DNA of 40,203 nucleotides. Source: Martelella alba. GTDB lineage: Bacteria > Pseudomonadota > Gammaproteobacteria > Enterobacterales > Enterobacteriaceae. The notes beneath the pieces were generated by a model that did no database searches, was not told the DNA's origin, and worked only from the letters and a program-made list of their open reading frames with translations. Both the position numbers and the translations under genes were made by a program. The stretch is from the NCBI RefSeq assembly GCF_005217455.1, contig NZ_SZPQ01000041.1:1-40203 (forward strand), read 5' to 3'. Of this stretch, positions 1 to 6,631 are shown one piece after another; position 1 is the first letter of the stretch, and each line of letters begins with the position of its first letter.

Positions 1-223
1 CCGGCACAGACACCGCCTGAATGGGCTGAGATTTATTTTCCTCCGGTCTAATCGCGTCATGGAGACCGTCGAAAAATGCCTGGTTTTCTGCCAGTTGTTT
101 TTTCAGCTCCGCCACTTCCGCGTTGCGAGCATCGTAGCCTGCTTCAAAAAATTTCTGATAGCTAAACGGATACATCTCCGATGTTTTGCAGAATTCCTCA
201 AACGCTTTTTGTTTATCGTTCAT
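1..223 (-). CDS. Hypothetical early protein, 3' end outside window
   Basis: Open reading frame on the minus strand that starts with ATG at 223 and is still open at base 1, so at least 74 residues are seen and the C-terminus is missing. The start has a good Shine-Dalgarno (GAGGGG, about 5 bases upstream) and overlaps the preceding gene by 11 bases, as expected in a tightly packed operon. The visible part begins MNDKQKAFEEFC and is hydrophilic with a helical, Lys/Glu-rich middle (AELKKQLAENQAFF). I do not recognise a family. It is the most promoter-distal gene of the left operon seen here. Confidence 0.75.
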   Translation of the reverse strand, partial: MNDKQKAFEEFCKTSEMYPFSYQKFFEAGYDARNAEVAELKKQLAENQAFFDGLHDAIRPEENKSQPIQAVSVP

Positions 224-425
224 ATTTACCCCTCTGATAAAGTTTATATAGACGTCCATTAACGATTACATGCCGTTTCATTAAATAATCGTCTCGATAT
301 TTCCTGACAGTATTCCGATTGATATGCAATGATTTGGCCGTGGCAGAAACAATACCGTGGTTGGCCTCCAACGATTCAGGAATGCTCGTTATCGCTAGAG
401 TGACAACCTCCTCAATCCAGGGCAT
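213..425 (-). CDS. Small HTH DNA-binding protein, NinH-like
   Basis: A 70-residue protein. Residues about 23-45 form a Fis/Hin-type helix-turn-helix, and the stretch NRNTVRKYRDD followed by HVIVNG resembles lambda NinH, in which the corresponding parts read RGTVRKYVDD and HAIVN. NinH is a small Fis-like DNA-binding protein of lambdoid nin regions. Here the gene sits far downstream in the left operon rather than between ninG and Q, which would be an unusual place for a true NinH, so the call is by motif resemblance only. It lies 3 bases downstream of the next gene up the operon. Confidence 0.6.
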   Translation of the reverse strand: MPWIEEVVTLAITSIPESLEANHGIVSATAKSLHINRNTVRKYRDDYLMKRHVIVNGRLYKLYQRGKYER

Positions 426-428
426 TTT

Positions 429-623
429 TTACCTCATATTCGGATAGATTGTCCCAACCTGACGTAATTCAGTTGATTTGTGTTCGAGAGAGCCAACGCT
501 ATCCCATCGCACCCATGCCCAATCGATATCATCACGACGGTTAATTATCGTAACCTGTCCTACGCCATATTGGTTAGGATTGCGTTTCAGGACGACCAGA
601 CTGTTTATTTTTATGTCCATCAC
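429..623 (-). CDS. Hypothetical early protein (64 aa)
   Basis: A 64-residue frame starting MMDIKINSLVVLKRNP. It overlaps the upstream secreted-protein gene by four bases (ATGA), which suggests translational coupling. The sequence has a beta-rich look, with alternating hydrophobics, NQYGVGQVTII and WAWVRWDSVG, as in small SH3-like or Tudor-like barrels, but I do not recognise the family and assign no function. Confidence 0.7.
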   Translation of the reverse strand: MMDIKINSLVVLKRNPNQYGVGQVTIINRRDDIDWAWVRWDSVGSLEHKSTELRQVGTIYPNMR

Positions 624-979
624 ATTTTCTCTCCTGCAACACGGCAGTTGTCATAATATAGCCATTTGGTCCCATCGGCTGATATTTGATATGTGCCGCC
701 ACGTTTGATAAAAATGACTCCCTGTGCGTCTATCGCCCTGAAAATTCCCCTTTTTACCTCGTGGATTATGGGCGATGTCAGAACATATTCATCCTGAACA
801 ACTTGGAACATTGAGCCATTATCAGCAATCAATGCCGCATTTTTCCGTTGACCATCGACACGAACTGGTTGTTCGTTAAATCCTATTACTGCATAACCAT
901 CGCAAACCATGATTTTTGTCTGGTCAGCATAAGATAATGCTGAAATTAATAATAGGATTGATGTAATTAATATTTTCAT
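620..979 (-). CDS. Exported hypothetical protein in the recombination operon
   Basis: A 119-residue protein with a clear Sec signal peptide: MKI, a hydrophobic core of about residues 4-14 (LITSILLLISA) and a likely signal-peptidase site after SYA at residue 18. The mature part has two cysteines (near residues 25 and 112) that could form a disulphide in the periplasm. It lies just downstream of recT (20-base gap) and overlaps the next gene by ATGA. An exported product inside an early recombination operon is unexpected. It could act in envelope modification or superinfection exclusion, but nothing in the sequence proves this. Confidence 0.7.
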   Translation of the reverse strand: MKILITSILLLISALSYADQTKIMVCDGYAVIGFNEQPVRVDGQRKNAALIADNGSMFQVVQDEYVLTSPIIHEVKRGIFRAIDAQGVIFIKRGGTYQISADGTKWLYYDNCRVAGEKM

Positions 980-999
980 GTTGTTCTTTAGCCTTGCTA

Positions 1000-1881
1000 T
1001 TACATCGGAACTTCGTTCATTTCGTCCTTGCGGATTTGATAAACGTCCGTGGCTTTTTGAAGTTCATCCGGATGGCCGGCCAATTTGAGGGCGCTATATT
1101 TATAGAATCTATCGAGTTCCTCAATATTTTTTGCCCCACCGGCCGCCGCTGTGAAGTCAGCAAGTAATTCGTCGGGCTGGCGTTCATCCTTTTTCTTTTG
1201 CTCTGGCTTTGCCTCGATGGGCTGTTTGGCATTGATGAGATTGTTTAAGTCGCCAGTTGTCCGAGCAGGAGTAATATCACGCTCCTTACGTTCCGATGGT
1301 TCGAACTCATCAGGCGTGTAAACCCCGAGAATAACGTCAGGGCAATATAGTCTGGCCCAATATTTTATAGCTAAATACGCAAGCTGCTGTTTGGGTGCCG
1401 TCTTCCATAATGGGGAGTTGCGTGTTGCGACGAATTCCATATATAGCGGCTCACCCCAGGTGATTTCCGTTTCACCACGCAGTACGGCGCCTACCTGGAT
1501 ATATAATCCAGCCTCGGTTTTAGGATTCTTATCTCCCGGTTTGAATGCCTCCCAGTTACCCCCGTACTTGTATTTAAACCTGCCGTTTACGGCAGTGGAA
1601 CTGGTTATGACAGCATTAACCAGTTGAGCTTCATAACCCAACGTCCCGTTTACCAGATGCGTTTTCTGAGCTACTGCATAGGGATTCATGCCCCATTGCG
1701 CCGCCTGCAATGCTACGGCCAGACAGTCTGCTGGTTTGCCTGCTAAATGCGCCGGCACTGTCGCTTTGCCCTCTGCCATTACGGACGCGAAGGCTTGCAA
1801 TTTCTGTAAGCCGGTGGGGCTAAAAATGGCAGATTTCGTATCGGCTTCGTTGGCCGGAGACTGGATAATTTCATTGCTCAT
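1000..1881 (-). CDS. recT: RecT-family single-strand annealing protein
   Basis: A 293-residue protein matching the RecT family of phage recombinases, which bind single-stranded DNA and anneal complementary strands after exonuclease resection. The N-terminal half contains the typical RecT phrases: CLAVALQAAQWGMNPYAVAQ, TYLVNG-like KTHLVNGTLGYEAQLVNAVI, and further on YMEFVATRNSPLW with KQQLAYLAIKYWARLYCPDVILGVY. The last ~90 residues are charged and variable, as in Rac RecT. The start ATG at 1881 overlaps the stop of the exonuclease gene by four bases (ATGA), so the pair is translationally coupled as in the Rac prophage recET system. Confidence 0.93.
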   Translation of the reverse strand: MSNEIIQSPANEADTKSAIFSPTGLQKLQAFASVMAEGKATVPAHLAGKPADCLAVALQAAQWGMNPYAVAQKTHLVNGTLGYEAQLVNAVITSSTAVNGRFKYKYGGNWEAFKPGDKNPKTEAGLYIQVGAVLRGETEITWGEPLYMEFVATRNSPLWKTAPKQQLAYLAIKYWARLYCPDVILGVYTPDEFEPSERKERDITPARTTGDLNNLINAKQPIEAKPEQKKKDERQPDELLADFTAAAGGAKNIEELDRFYKYSALKLAGHPDELQKATDVYQIRKDEMNEVPM

Positions 1882-2699
1882 GCTCTGTCCTTCCTCTTAG
1901 CCCATTCGGGGCGACTGAGTTCTTCGATACCGCCCCAATTACCGGTTTCTCGGCATTCATGATAGGTTTGCAGGTCTTGACGGAATAAATCATGCCCTAC
2001 GGATACGTCGTCTTTTTCAAGCTGGAAGACCCGCACCGGATAGCGACCACAATCAATGGATTCGCTCACTGCGATAAAGCAGAAAAGGGGATATTCACTC
2101 AGGGTTTGGTAATAACCCTCCCGGTACATCGCGTCTTGGACGTGATAGCGGAATTCCTCTACATGCCGTTGGAATCGAGACATGTCGGCGACTTTTTTCA
2201 CGTCAATGATCACGGGTTGGTCAGACAGATATTTATCCGGGCGGATCCGGCAAAGTTCGCCGGTTTCGCTATCAGTCCAGTAAAAAGACGATTCGCAATA
2301 GCCGTCAGCCTCAAGCAGCCATCGCGCCGCCGGATGTGCCAATGCGCTTTCGCGCATCAACTTGAGCTTGCGTCCCTGCTCGGCATCCATGACCGTCATT
2401 CCCATACCTGAACAATCCTCCAAAAATGCTTTTTCTGCCGCTTTGCCATCATTAGTCCGACGATTGAATTCGGGAGCTACGATAAATCGTTTATCAAATT
2501 CATCCGGTTCCAATAGCATGCAATGCAGGGCAGTACCCATGTCTAACGCAGCCGTTTTTTCCTCATCGACGGGAGCATATTTTCGCCACTGGAAAATTGC
2601 TGGATTGATGGCTATATCGTCCAACTGAGATTTGCTGACGCCATCACCTGCATGATAATCAGCATTGGTAATATCGTGGTAAATACCGGGTTTCATCAC
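1878..2699 (-). CDS. recE: RecE-like (exonuclease VIII) PD-(D/E)XK nuclease
   Basis: A 273-residue protein equivalent to the C-terminal nuclease domain of Rac RecE, a 5'-3' double-strand exonuclease that makes the 3' tails on which RecT acts. Active-site residues can be read: His59 in GTALHCMLLEPDEF, Glu136, Asp155 in RIRPDKY, the Asp166-x-Lys168 pair in VIIDVKK, and Gln188-x-x-Tyr192. The size is that of the minimal phage version, without the long N-terminal part of Rac RecE. It begins one base after the MM start (MMKPGIYHDI; the second Met may be used) and overlaps both neighbours by four bases. Confidence 0.9.
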   Translation of the reverse strand: MMKPGIYHDITNADYHAGDGVSKSQLDDIAINPAIFQWRKYAPVDEEKTAALDMGTALHCMLLEPDEFDKRFIVAPEFNRRTNDGKAAEKAFLEDCSGMGMTVMDAEQGRKLKLMRESALAHPAARWLLEADGYCESSFYWTDSETGELCRIRPDKYLSDQPVIIDVKKVADMSRFQRHVEEFRYHVQDAMYREGYYQTLSEYPLFCFIAVSESIDCGRYPVRVFQLEKDDVSVGHDLFRQDLQTYHECRETGNWGGIEELSRPEWAKRKDRA

Positions 2700-2977
2700 G
2701 CCACCTCATCCGGAACATAATAATAAATCTCCATGGCCTTATCGAGCCGTTTGGCTCTGAGGATGATTTCGTATATTGCATCACCCAATGCGTCATTATA
2801 ATTTGCTAGAACAACATTCAGTGATTCACGGGACGCGAATTTTGATAGTCCAGAAACCAATTCTCCCTGGCTCCAGGATGACAAATCAGTTTCAGCATCC
2901 TGCTGTAAAATTTCATTTTCCTCCGGTGAGAATGATTCAATAATTTTATCCAATTCCTGAATTTGTACTGAATTCAT
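2696..2977 (-). CDS. Hypothetical early protein (93 aa)
   Basis: A 93-residue acidic protein (MNSVQIQELDKIIESFSPEENEIL), predicted mostly helical, with no recognised domain. It overlaps the start of the exonuclease gene by ATGA and its own start overlaps the end of the small frame at 2974-3096 in the same way. The SD is GGGAGG, about 5 bases before ATG. Its constant linkage with the nuclease suggests a recombination-operon accessory, but that is inference. Confidence 0.7.
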   Translation of the reverse strand: MNSVQIQELDKIIESFSPEENEILQQDAETDLSSWSQGELVSGLSKFASRESLNVVLANYNDALGDAIYEIILRAKRLDKAMEIYYYVPDEVA

Positions 2978-3096
2978 TGTATCCTCCCGCTATACCGCAT
3001 TAATAACCGTGTTGCCCGCGCCCATGTAATATCGCGGCGACGGAGAATAGCTCGGCGGGCCAACGCTTGCGCCAGCCGCAGATATTTAATTTTTAT
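2974..3096 (-). CDS. Small basic ORF with a possible ATA start
   Basis: A 40-codon frame fills the otherwise empty gap between two operon genes and ends in an ATGA overlap with the next start, as real genes here do. It is very basic (LAQALARRAILRRRD and ITWARATRLLMRY) and looks like protein. No ATG, GTG or TTG is available at the 5' end. An AGG Shine-Dalgarno lies seven bases before an ATA codon at 3096. Either this ATA is used, or an ATG has mutated to ATA and the gene is now silent. In-frame CTG at 3081 or TTG at 3063 are poorer alternatives. Function unknown. Confidence 0.4.
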   Translation of the reverse strand: MKIKYLRLAQALARRAILRRRDITWARATRLLMRYSGRIQ

Positions 3097-3107
3097 GGGA
3101 TTACCTG

Positions 3108-4208
3108 TTAATAATTGATTTGCACTGCCGGAATATTTCCTAACGCAATTTCAGTAATGCATTTTTTGGCACATTCTTCCGGTACGCCGGCATTGATTAG
3201 CGCGGACACAGCCGCACGATTAACCGTTCTCCGATGTTCCTTATTGGCTTCCCGCTTTGCCTTTTCATCAGCAATCCGTTGCACCTCGGCGATTCTGGCC
3301 TGTTCCCTGGCTTCAGCTTCTTGCTGCGCCCTCAGGCGTTCGGCATCGATAGCAACCTGTTTTTCCCGCTCAGCTCGTTCCTGGGCTTCTATGGCTTCGC
3401 GTTCGGCTCTTTGCTGGGCTTCGATACGTTCACGCTCTGCGCGTTCCTGAGCGGCTCTGGCTTCTGCCTCACGCCGTGCGGCGGCTTCGATTTCAGCTTT
3501 GGCTCGTGCCTCGGCTTCTTGTTTTGCCTGCTCAGCGGCTTCACGCTTTAAACGTTCCTCACGCTCACGCTGGGACTTCTCTTCCGCTTCCTTGCGTAGC
3601 CGCTCCAATTCGGCAGTTTCTTCTTCGCGCTTCCTGGCTTCAGTGAACGCTAATTCAAGCTTCCGCACCGTTGCATCTTTTGCTACGCCGGCTTCTGTTG
3701 CGAACTCCTGCCATTTATCATCAAGGGCAACTAATTTTGCTTCCGCCAGCCGACCTTGAATATCAACTGAATCAAGATAATTACCAGCATCGTCGATTAC
3801 ATCTCCTAATGCCCGCAAATAGGCGAGCCTTTTCCGGATAGTTTCCTTTCTATCCTCTTCGGCTTGCTCCCATTCTGTTACGGGCCGTCTAATCTCTACT
3901 GCCAATTCATCTAGGGCATCTCGTACCCGTTTGCGACTAGCGTCTACCAGGGCAGGACGTTTTTTCATCTCAGCAACGAGGTTTTTACCAGCTTCGTCGA
4001 TTGCCGCCTTCGTCTTTCGGACGTTAGATGACATGCTGATATATACGCCGCGACCTTTAGTGGTATTAATATCGCCGACTACTGAAGATGCCTTTTGCGT
4101 GATTTCAGCAATAAGATTACTGATATAGTCATCGCTGATAAATGCGGCTTCGAGGTCTGTCGGAGTAGCAGGCAATGAAACCAATACGAGTTCTTTTGAT
4201 TCGCTCAT
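3108..4208 (-). CDS. Long coiled-coil protein, phage DUF1351-like
   Basis: A 366-residue protein commonly seen beside RecET or Erf modules in enteric phages. Residues 1-190 form a globular, helical N-terminal region. Residues about 190-320 are an almost unbroken charged coiled coil, with heptads rich in Glu, Arg, Ala and Gln and many AERE/AQER repeats. The last ~45 residues (EHRRTVNRAAVSALINAG, ending in IPAVQINY) form a small compact domain that I know from similar prophage proteins. The biochemical role is not established. The company it keeps suggests a recombination or replication accessory. SD GAGG lies 7 bases before the ATG at 4208. Confidence 0.75.
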   Translation of the reverse strand: MSESKELVLVSLPATPTDLEAAFISDDYISNLIAEITQKASSVVGDINTTKGRGVYISMSSNVRKTKAAIDEAGKNLVAEMKKRPALVDASRKRVRDALDELAVEIRRPVTEWEQAEEDRKETIRKRLAYLRALGDVIDDAGNYLDSVDIQGRLAEAKLVALDDKWQEFATEAGVAKDATVRKLELAFTEARKREEETAELERLRKEAEEKSQREREERLKREAAEQAKQEAEARAKAEIEAAARREAEARAAQERAERERIEAQQRAEREAIEAQERAEREKQVAIDAERLRAQQEAEAREQARIAEVQRIADEKAKREANKEHRRTVNRAAVSALINAGVPEECAKKCITEIALGNIPAVQINY

Positions 4209-4220
4209 TAATCCCTCGCC

Positions 4221-4322
4221 TTATTTTAATAATTCAGTAGAAATCAGGAATACCGTAAACCAGAACAACGCGCAGAATACAAATATCCCCATCCACGCCA
4301 TGCGTTTAGTGATTGTCATCAT
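4221..4322 (-). CDS. Tiny single-span membrane protein (33 aa)
   Basis: A 33-residue frame, MMTITKRMAW followed by a hydrophobic stretch of about 17 residues (GIFVFCALFWFTVFLIS) and a short tail, so a single transmembrane helix is expected. The start overlaps the stop of the neighbouring small gene (ATATGATG; the second ATG at 4319 is an alternative) and the stop is 12 bases before the next gene. Size and operon place fit the short toxic or kil-like membrane peptides found in phage left operons, but there is no sequence match I can name. Confidence 0.55.
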   Translation of the reverse strand: MMTITKRMAWMGIFVFCALFWFTVFLISTELLK

Positions 4323-4465
4323 ATGCTCGCTATCTGGCATAGGAGAGCCAGCGTTGAAACTGCAATGATAAATGCCCAGGCTCGCCAGCCGAATATACGT
4401 GGTATAACTATCGGCTCGTCTGGATTTTTTTCATAATGCGGATCCCAATGAACATGAATTCTCAT
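4319..4465 (-). CDS. Small membrane protein (48 aa)
   Basis: A 48-residue frame, MRIHVHWDPHYEKNPDE, then a proline-containing linker and a C-terminal hydrophobic helix (WAFIIAVSTLALLCQI). The start overlaps the stop of the upstream gene by ATGA and its stop overlaps the following tiny membrane gene, so three genes in a row are coupled. Topology is probably N-in with one membrane span. No family recognised. Confidence 0.6.
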   Translation of the reverse strand: MRIHVHWDPHYEKNPDEPIVIPRIFGWRAWAFIIAVSTLALLCQIASI

Positions 4466-5010
4466 TCGGTAACCTCGATAAATTCGCCATCCTCATCCAG
4501 ACGATATTCTGTGTTGGGCTTAATTCCATTTTCGCCTACATTGGCAATTTCGTATTTATAACGTTTGCCGTTCCAGCGCTGGATGATCAGTACTGAGTCA
4601 TCGCCACCGGTCAGGGTGCTGCGATAGCCACCGGTCAGGGTGCTGTAATCGCCACCGGTCAGGGTGCTAAACACGATCGCCTTGCCGGCGCCGCCGTTCT
4701 CTACGAGATAGGCAATAGCACCTTCACGGTCGCCGCAGTAAACAACGTCAACTGACGGGAATTTAACTTTTCCGTCCAGGTCGATGTATTTGTCTGCCTC
4801 AACAGCGCATACCAGCCATTTGGCGTCACTGTCCATGTTCAAATACGACGAAGCACCCTCGCCCTATAACAGGCCATGCAGGCCATTACCGCATTCCTCG
4901 GTCGGCTCCCAATCGGGGCATTCAACCAAACCAGATTCAGGCCAAACGAAATCATTGCGAGAGGTCATATCGGAATTGCACGTGCGCAGCACTAAAACTG
5001 TATCGTTCAT
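4462..5010 (-). pseudogene. Amber-interrupted gene with STLTGG octapeptide repeats
   Basis: One continuous reading frame of 183 codons from ATG at 5010 (SD AGGA, 6-7 bases upstream) to the stop at 4462, broken by a single TAG at 4864-4866. The text across the break, CGNGLHGLL-stop-GEGASSYLNMD, reads naturally if the stop replaces Trp (TGG to TAG, one transition), as in related phage proteins in which this place reads GLHGxLWGEG. The C-terminal half holds three octapeptides of the STLTGGDY type, like the units of ice-nucleation beta-solenoids, then a tail SVLIIQRWNGKRYKYEIA. Without suppression it yields a 48-residue fragment. A separate 126-residue product from ATG 4842 is possible but has no well-placed SD. 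Confidence 0.75.
4603..4668 (-). repeat. Three 24-bp tandem repeats encoding STLTGG octapeptides
   Basis: Three identical 18-base cores (GCCACCGGTCAGGGTGCT on the plus strand) start at 4603, 4627 and 4651, exactly 24 bases apart, so each unit encodes eight residues. The six variable bases between cores change only the two residues between STLTGG motifs. Identity at DNA level implies recent slippage or copy-number change. Confidence 0.85.
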
Positions 5011-5032
5011 GGTTATTCCTGTAATTTGGGCG

Positions 5033-5055
5033 AAAAAACCCGCACGGTGGCGGGT
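5033..5055 (-). terminator. Intrinsic terminator within the left operon
   Basis: Read on the minus strand: stem ACCCGC / GCGGGT around a six-base loop, followed by six T. It sits between the gene ending at 5103 and the interrupted gene starting at 5010. An N-type antiterminator would be needed for efficient expression of everything to the left, which fits the operon having N near its start. Confidence 0.7.
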
Positions 5056-5102
5056 ATGAGTGGCTATGAGCATGCGCCCGTTAGACGCATGAGCGAGGCA
5101 CT

Positions 5103-5417
5103 CTAGCAATACGTTTGGTCTGTAAATGGTTCTCGCGGTTTATGATTGAAACGATGCCAACCGTCAGTTAATTCAAACTCAAAATAACTTTCACGCTTTT
5201 CCGCAAAACCCAATTCAACGGACAATGCATGTAATTCATGACGCCGTTTTATTTGCGCCATCGCTATCCAGCCGGCATCGGCATTACGTTTCTGGCATTG
5301 TTTAGGCGTCATATCTCGATAATCCATTTCGGATAATTTTTGTAGTCGCTTCATGTCAGATTTCATATCGCGCAAAATCGTCAACATAGACTCGATACGC
5401 TGTATATCAGTCGCCAT
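5103..5417 (-). CDS. Hypothetical early protein (104 aa)
   Basis: A 104-residue protein. The N-terminal half (IQRIESMLTILRDMKSD) is predicted helical and coiled-coil-like, the C-terminal part aromatic and polar (YFEFELTDGWHRFNHK). It lies 59 bases downstream of the N-like gene. I do not recognise it and infer no function. Confidence 0.65.
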   Translation of the reverse strand: MATDIQRIESMLTILRDMKSDMKRLQKLSEMDYRDMTPKQCQKRNADAGWIAMAQIKRRHELHALSVELGFAEKRESYFEFELTDGWHRFNHKPREPFTDQTYC

Positions 5418-5476
5418 ATTTACCCCAATATTATTATTGACCGTCTGCCATCCCCTGGCGTGATTTATCCCTGAAA

Positions 5477-5761
5477 CTATCTTGCCGTAATCGCGTCAGC
5501 CTGCTTTCTGTGGCCGGCGCGGTATAAACTCACGTCAGGCAAACAGCACGAACCTGACTCCATTTGCTGCATATTCGGGACTATCGGATTAACTGCGTTC
5601 ATTACCCGTGATGAACATCCCTCGGATAATTTGGTAAATGCGGCGTCAATTTTGCGGGCCAACTCTGCATCATCGCGACGCTTTGCCATCAACTCACCGC
5701 GTTTGCGATACCGGCGTGTTTTGGCGTTCTCAGTCGCGAGGATGGTAATGACTATTGTCAT
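5477..5761 (-). CDS. N: P22-type N transcription antiterminator
   Basis: A 94-residue basic protein resembling P22 gp24 (N). Near the N-terminus NAKTRRYRKRGELMAKRR (residues about 12-29) is the arginine-rich RNA-binding motif, sharing NAKTRR with P22 N. The C-terminus carries LPDVSLYRAGHRK and ITAR, matching the P22 ending LPGVALYAAGHRK and ITAR. N proteins bind boxB RNA in nut sites and, with Nus factors, make RNA polymerase ignore terminators. The ATG at 5761 has an excellent GGAGG 6 bases upstream, so it is preferred over the internal ATG at 5689. The gene is the first intact one after pL, the usual place for N. Confidence 0.85.
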   Translation of the reverse strand: MTIVITILATENAKTRRYRKRGELMAKRRDDAELARKIDAAFTKLSEGCSSRVMNAVNPIVPNMQQMESGSCCLPDVSLYRAGHRKQADAITAR

Positions 5762-5793
5762 GATTGCCTCCAGTGGTTTTATACCTGACGACC

Positions 5794-5874
5794 TTAATCA
5801 GCATCGGCAGGGTAAATCCGCTCATCATATGGCTGCTTATGCGTTATCCGGGCGCCAACCGGCCACTCAGTGAT
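5794..5874 (-). CDS. Small ORF with no standard start, upstream of N
   Basis: A 26-codon frame reading as plausible protein (TEWPVGARITHKQPYDERI), ending 32 bases before the N gene. A strong AGGAGG lies seven bases before an ATC codon at 5874, precisely where an ATG would be expected, followed by ACT GAG TGG. I think an ATG has become ATC. Alternatively a non-ATG start or a coupled re-start from the frame ending at 5877 is used. No family recognised. Might be only a leader-region remnant. Confidence 0.3.
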   Translation of the reverse strand: MTEWPVGARITHKQPYDERIYPADAD

Positions 5875-5876
5875 GC

Positions 5877-5993
5877 TTATGCCTCCTCTCCCTCACTACG
5901 TCGCCGTGGGAGCCAGACCGGATTAACGCCGTCTTCACGCTGCCTGAAATCAAACAGGCATCCAAATGCGGTCTAACCGCTTTAGTGCACCAT
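5877..5993 (-). pseudogene. Decayed small ORF in the pL leader
   Basis: ATG at 5993 has a good GGAGG 7 bases upstream, but codon 4 is TAA and codon 7 is TAG. After them the same frame continues with protein-like text (TAFGCLFDFRQREDG then VNPVWLPRRRSEGEEA) to a stop at 5877. The simplest view is a 38-residue gene inactivated by two point mutations. The alternative is a three-codon leader peptide whose following sequence is conserved for RNA reasons. The strand and coding status of this leader segment are uncertain, because plus-strand frames resembling database 'Icd-like' ORFs overlap it. Confidence 0.35.
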
Positions 5994-6020
5994 TTCGGCA
6001 CCTCCTGTAGTTAGTTTCCG

Positions 6021-6063
6021 TCTCCTACATTGGCAGGAGAAATCCCATGTCTGTTAAAGAGCA
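6021..6063 (-). promoter_or_regulatory. nutL-like site (boxA plus hairpin)
   Basis: In the transcript from pL, bases 6063-6052 read TGCTCTTTAACA, identical to the core of the rRNA-operon boxA recognised by NusB/S10. Eleven bases further is a hairpin (6040-6021): stem TCTCCT/AGGAGA with the eight-base loop GCCAATGT. A matching pair occurs at 8723-8762 with loop GCCGGTGT. Position between pL and N is that of nutL in lambda and P22. The loop is not the classic GNRNA pentaloop, so boxB function is inferred from the pairing of two similar sites, not from loop identity. Confidence 0.6.
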
Positions 6064-6167
6064 GTGCTGCTGAACCCTCCCTGGTGAATCCTGGCGTCCT
6101 GCCGTGGCATCCTTGCCTGACTTCCATATCAACCGTGGCTCCTGCCGTGTTCCGTGTTGATGGAATG

Positions 6168-6196
6168 AATATAGCTAAAACTATTATTGAAGTAAA
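6168..6196 (-). promoter_or_regulatory. pL promoter
   Basis: On the minus strand: -35 TTTACT (6196-6191), a 17-base spacer, -10 TATATT (6173-6168). It overlaps two of the operator motifs, so repressor binding would block it. It has the same architecture as pR (TTTACA, 17 bases, TATTAT). It would start transcription near 6160 and drive nutL, N and the recombination genes. Confidence 0.75.
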
Positions 6197-6229
6197 TAGC
6201 TTTAGATATAAAATAATAGAAAATGATAT
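6171..6229. promoter_or_regulatory. Left operator cluster (OL)
   Basis: Three sites of the form ATAG-N6-(C/A)TAT: 6171-6184 (ATAGCTAAAACTAT), 6196-6209 (ATAGCTTTAGATAT) and 6216-6229 (ATAGAAAATGATAT). The first is nearly identical to the right-operator site at 8435. Spacings are 25 and 20 bases. The first covers the pL spacer and -10, the second touches the -35. Confidence 0.7.
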
Positions 6230-6389
6230 AATTTCATTGATTTTAAATAGATTTTTCTTTGAAAAAATCTTCTCACGCCCGGCCTGGGCGCAGATTGGGA
6301 TGGACTACCGGTGTCGATAGGCCAGATTTCGAGGAATGATGTTTACTACGGGATGGAATTGGTCAGATTATGTACAGGAGGGAGGCATG
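6230..6389. other. Spacer between pL and the protease-operon terminator
   Basis: AT-rich up to about 6270, then mixed composition. I see no gene I can support: the plus-strand frame 6030-6320 runs through nutL, pL and the operators and is most likely chance. A purine-rich SD-like stretch near 6377 precedes a 12-codon plus-strand frame that is really the reverse complement of the terminator hairpin. Confidence 0.4.
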
Positions 6390-6411
6390 AAAAACCCGGC
6401 GCGGGGCCGGG
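6390..6411 (-). terminator. Terminator of the cI-protease transcript
   Basis: On the minus strand: stem CCCGGC / GCCGGG around CCCGC, followed by TTTTT. It lies 21 bases beyond the stop of the 60-residue gene and would end transcripts coming from cI and the protease before they reach pL. The same 22 bases, hairpin and T-tract, recur on the plus strand at 39051-39072 before the tail fibre. Confidence 0.85.
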
Positions 6412-6431
6412 TCTATGGAGAATGAATTAAT

Positions 6432-6614
6432 TTAGATACTAATTTCGACGTTAAATCGATTGTTTAACAAAGAAGGTCCGCATGCCAGCTCATAAGAAGG
6501 TTTTCGCAGAACTCCTTTTTCTCGTAATTCATTGATTCTTTTGATGCTATCATTAGAATCTGGGGATTGTATAATTTTTTCCACCTTTTGGTCAATGTGT
6601 TGTTTTTTTGTCAT
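6432..6614 (-). CDS. Small protein paired with the SDH-type protease
   Basis: A 60-residue, lysine- and asparagine-rich protein (MTKKQHIDQKVEKIIQSPDS). It starts 17 bases after the protease stop, with GGAG 5 bases before the ATG, so the two form a two-gene unit. Its AT-rich codon use matches the protease and differs from the phage genes around. I do not recognise a fold. It could be a regulator, substrate adaptor or immunity partner, but that is guesswork. Confidence 0.6.
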   Translation of the reverse strand: MTKKQHIDQKVEKIIQSPDSNDSIKRINELREKGVLRKPSYELACGPSLLNNRFNVEISI

Positions 6615-6631
6615 ATAAACTCCGCACTAAG

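Noticed and set aside
1992-2411. Plus-strand 139-aa ORF
   Set aside because: Antisense to the recE-like gene, whose active-site residues confirm the minus frame.
5631-5976. Plus-strand ORFs 5631-5873 and 5764-5976
   Set aside because: Antisense to N and its leader. No SD or promoter seen. They read well only because the complementary leader frames were coding.
6030-6320. Plus-strand 96-aa ORF (MAGEIPCLLKSS) resembling database 'Icd-like/ash' annotations
   Set aside because: It crosses nutL, pL and all left operators on the strand opposite to transcription. Text after residue 50 is AT-rich translation of the operators. I treat it as chance or a mis-annotated family, though I cannot exclude a small antisense product.
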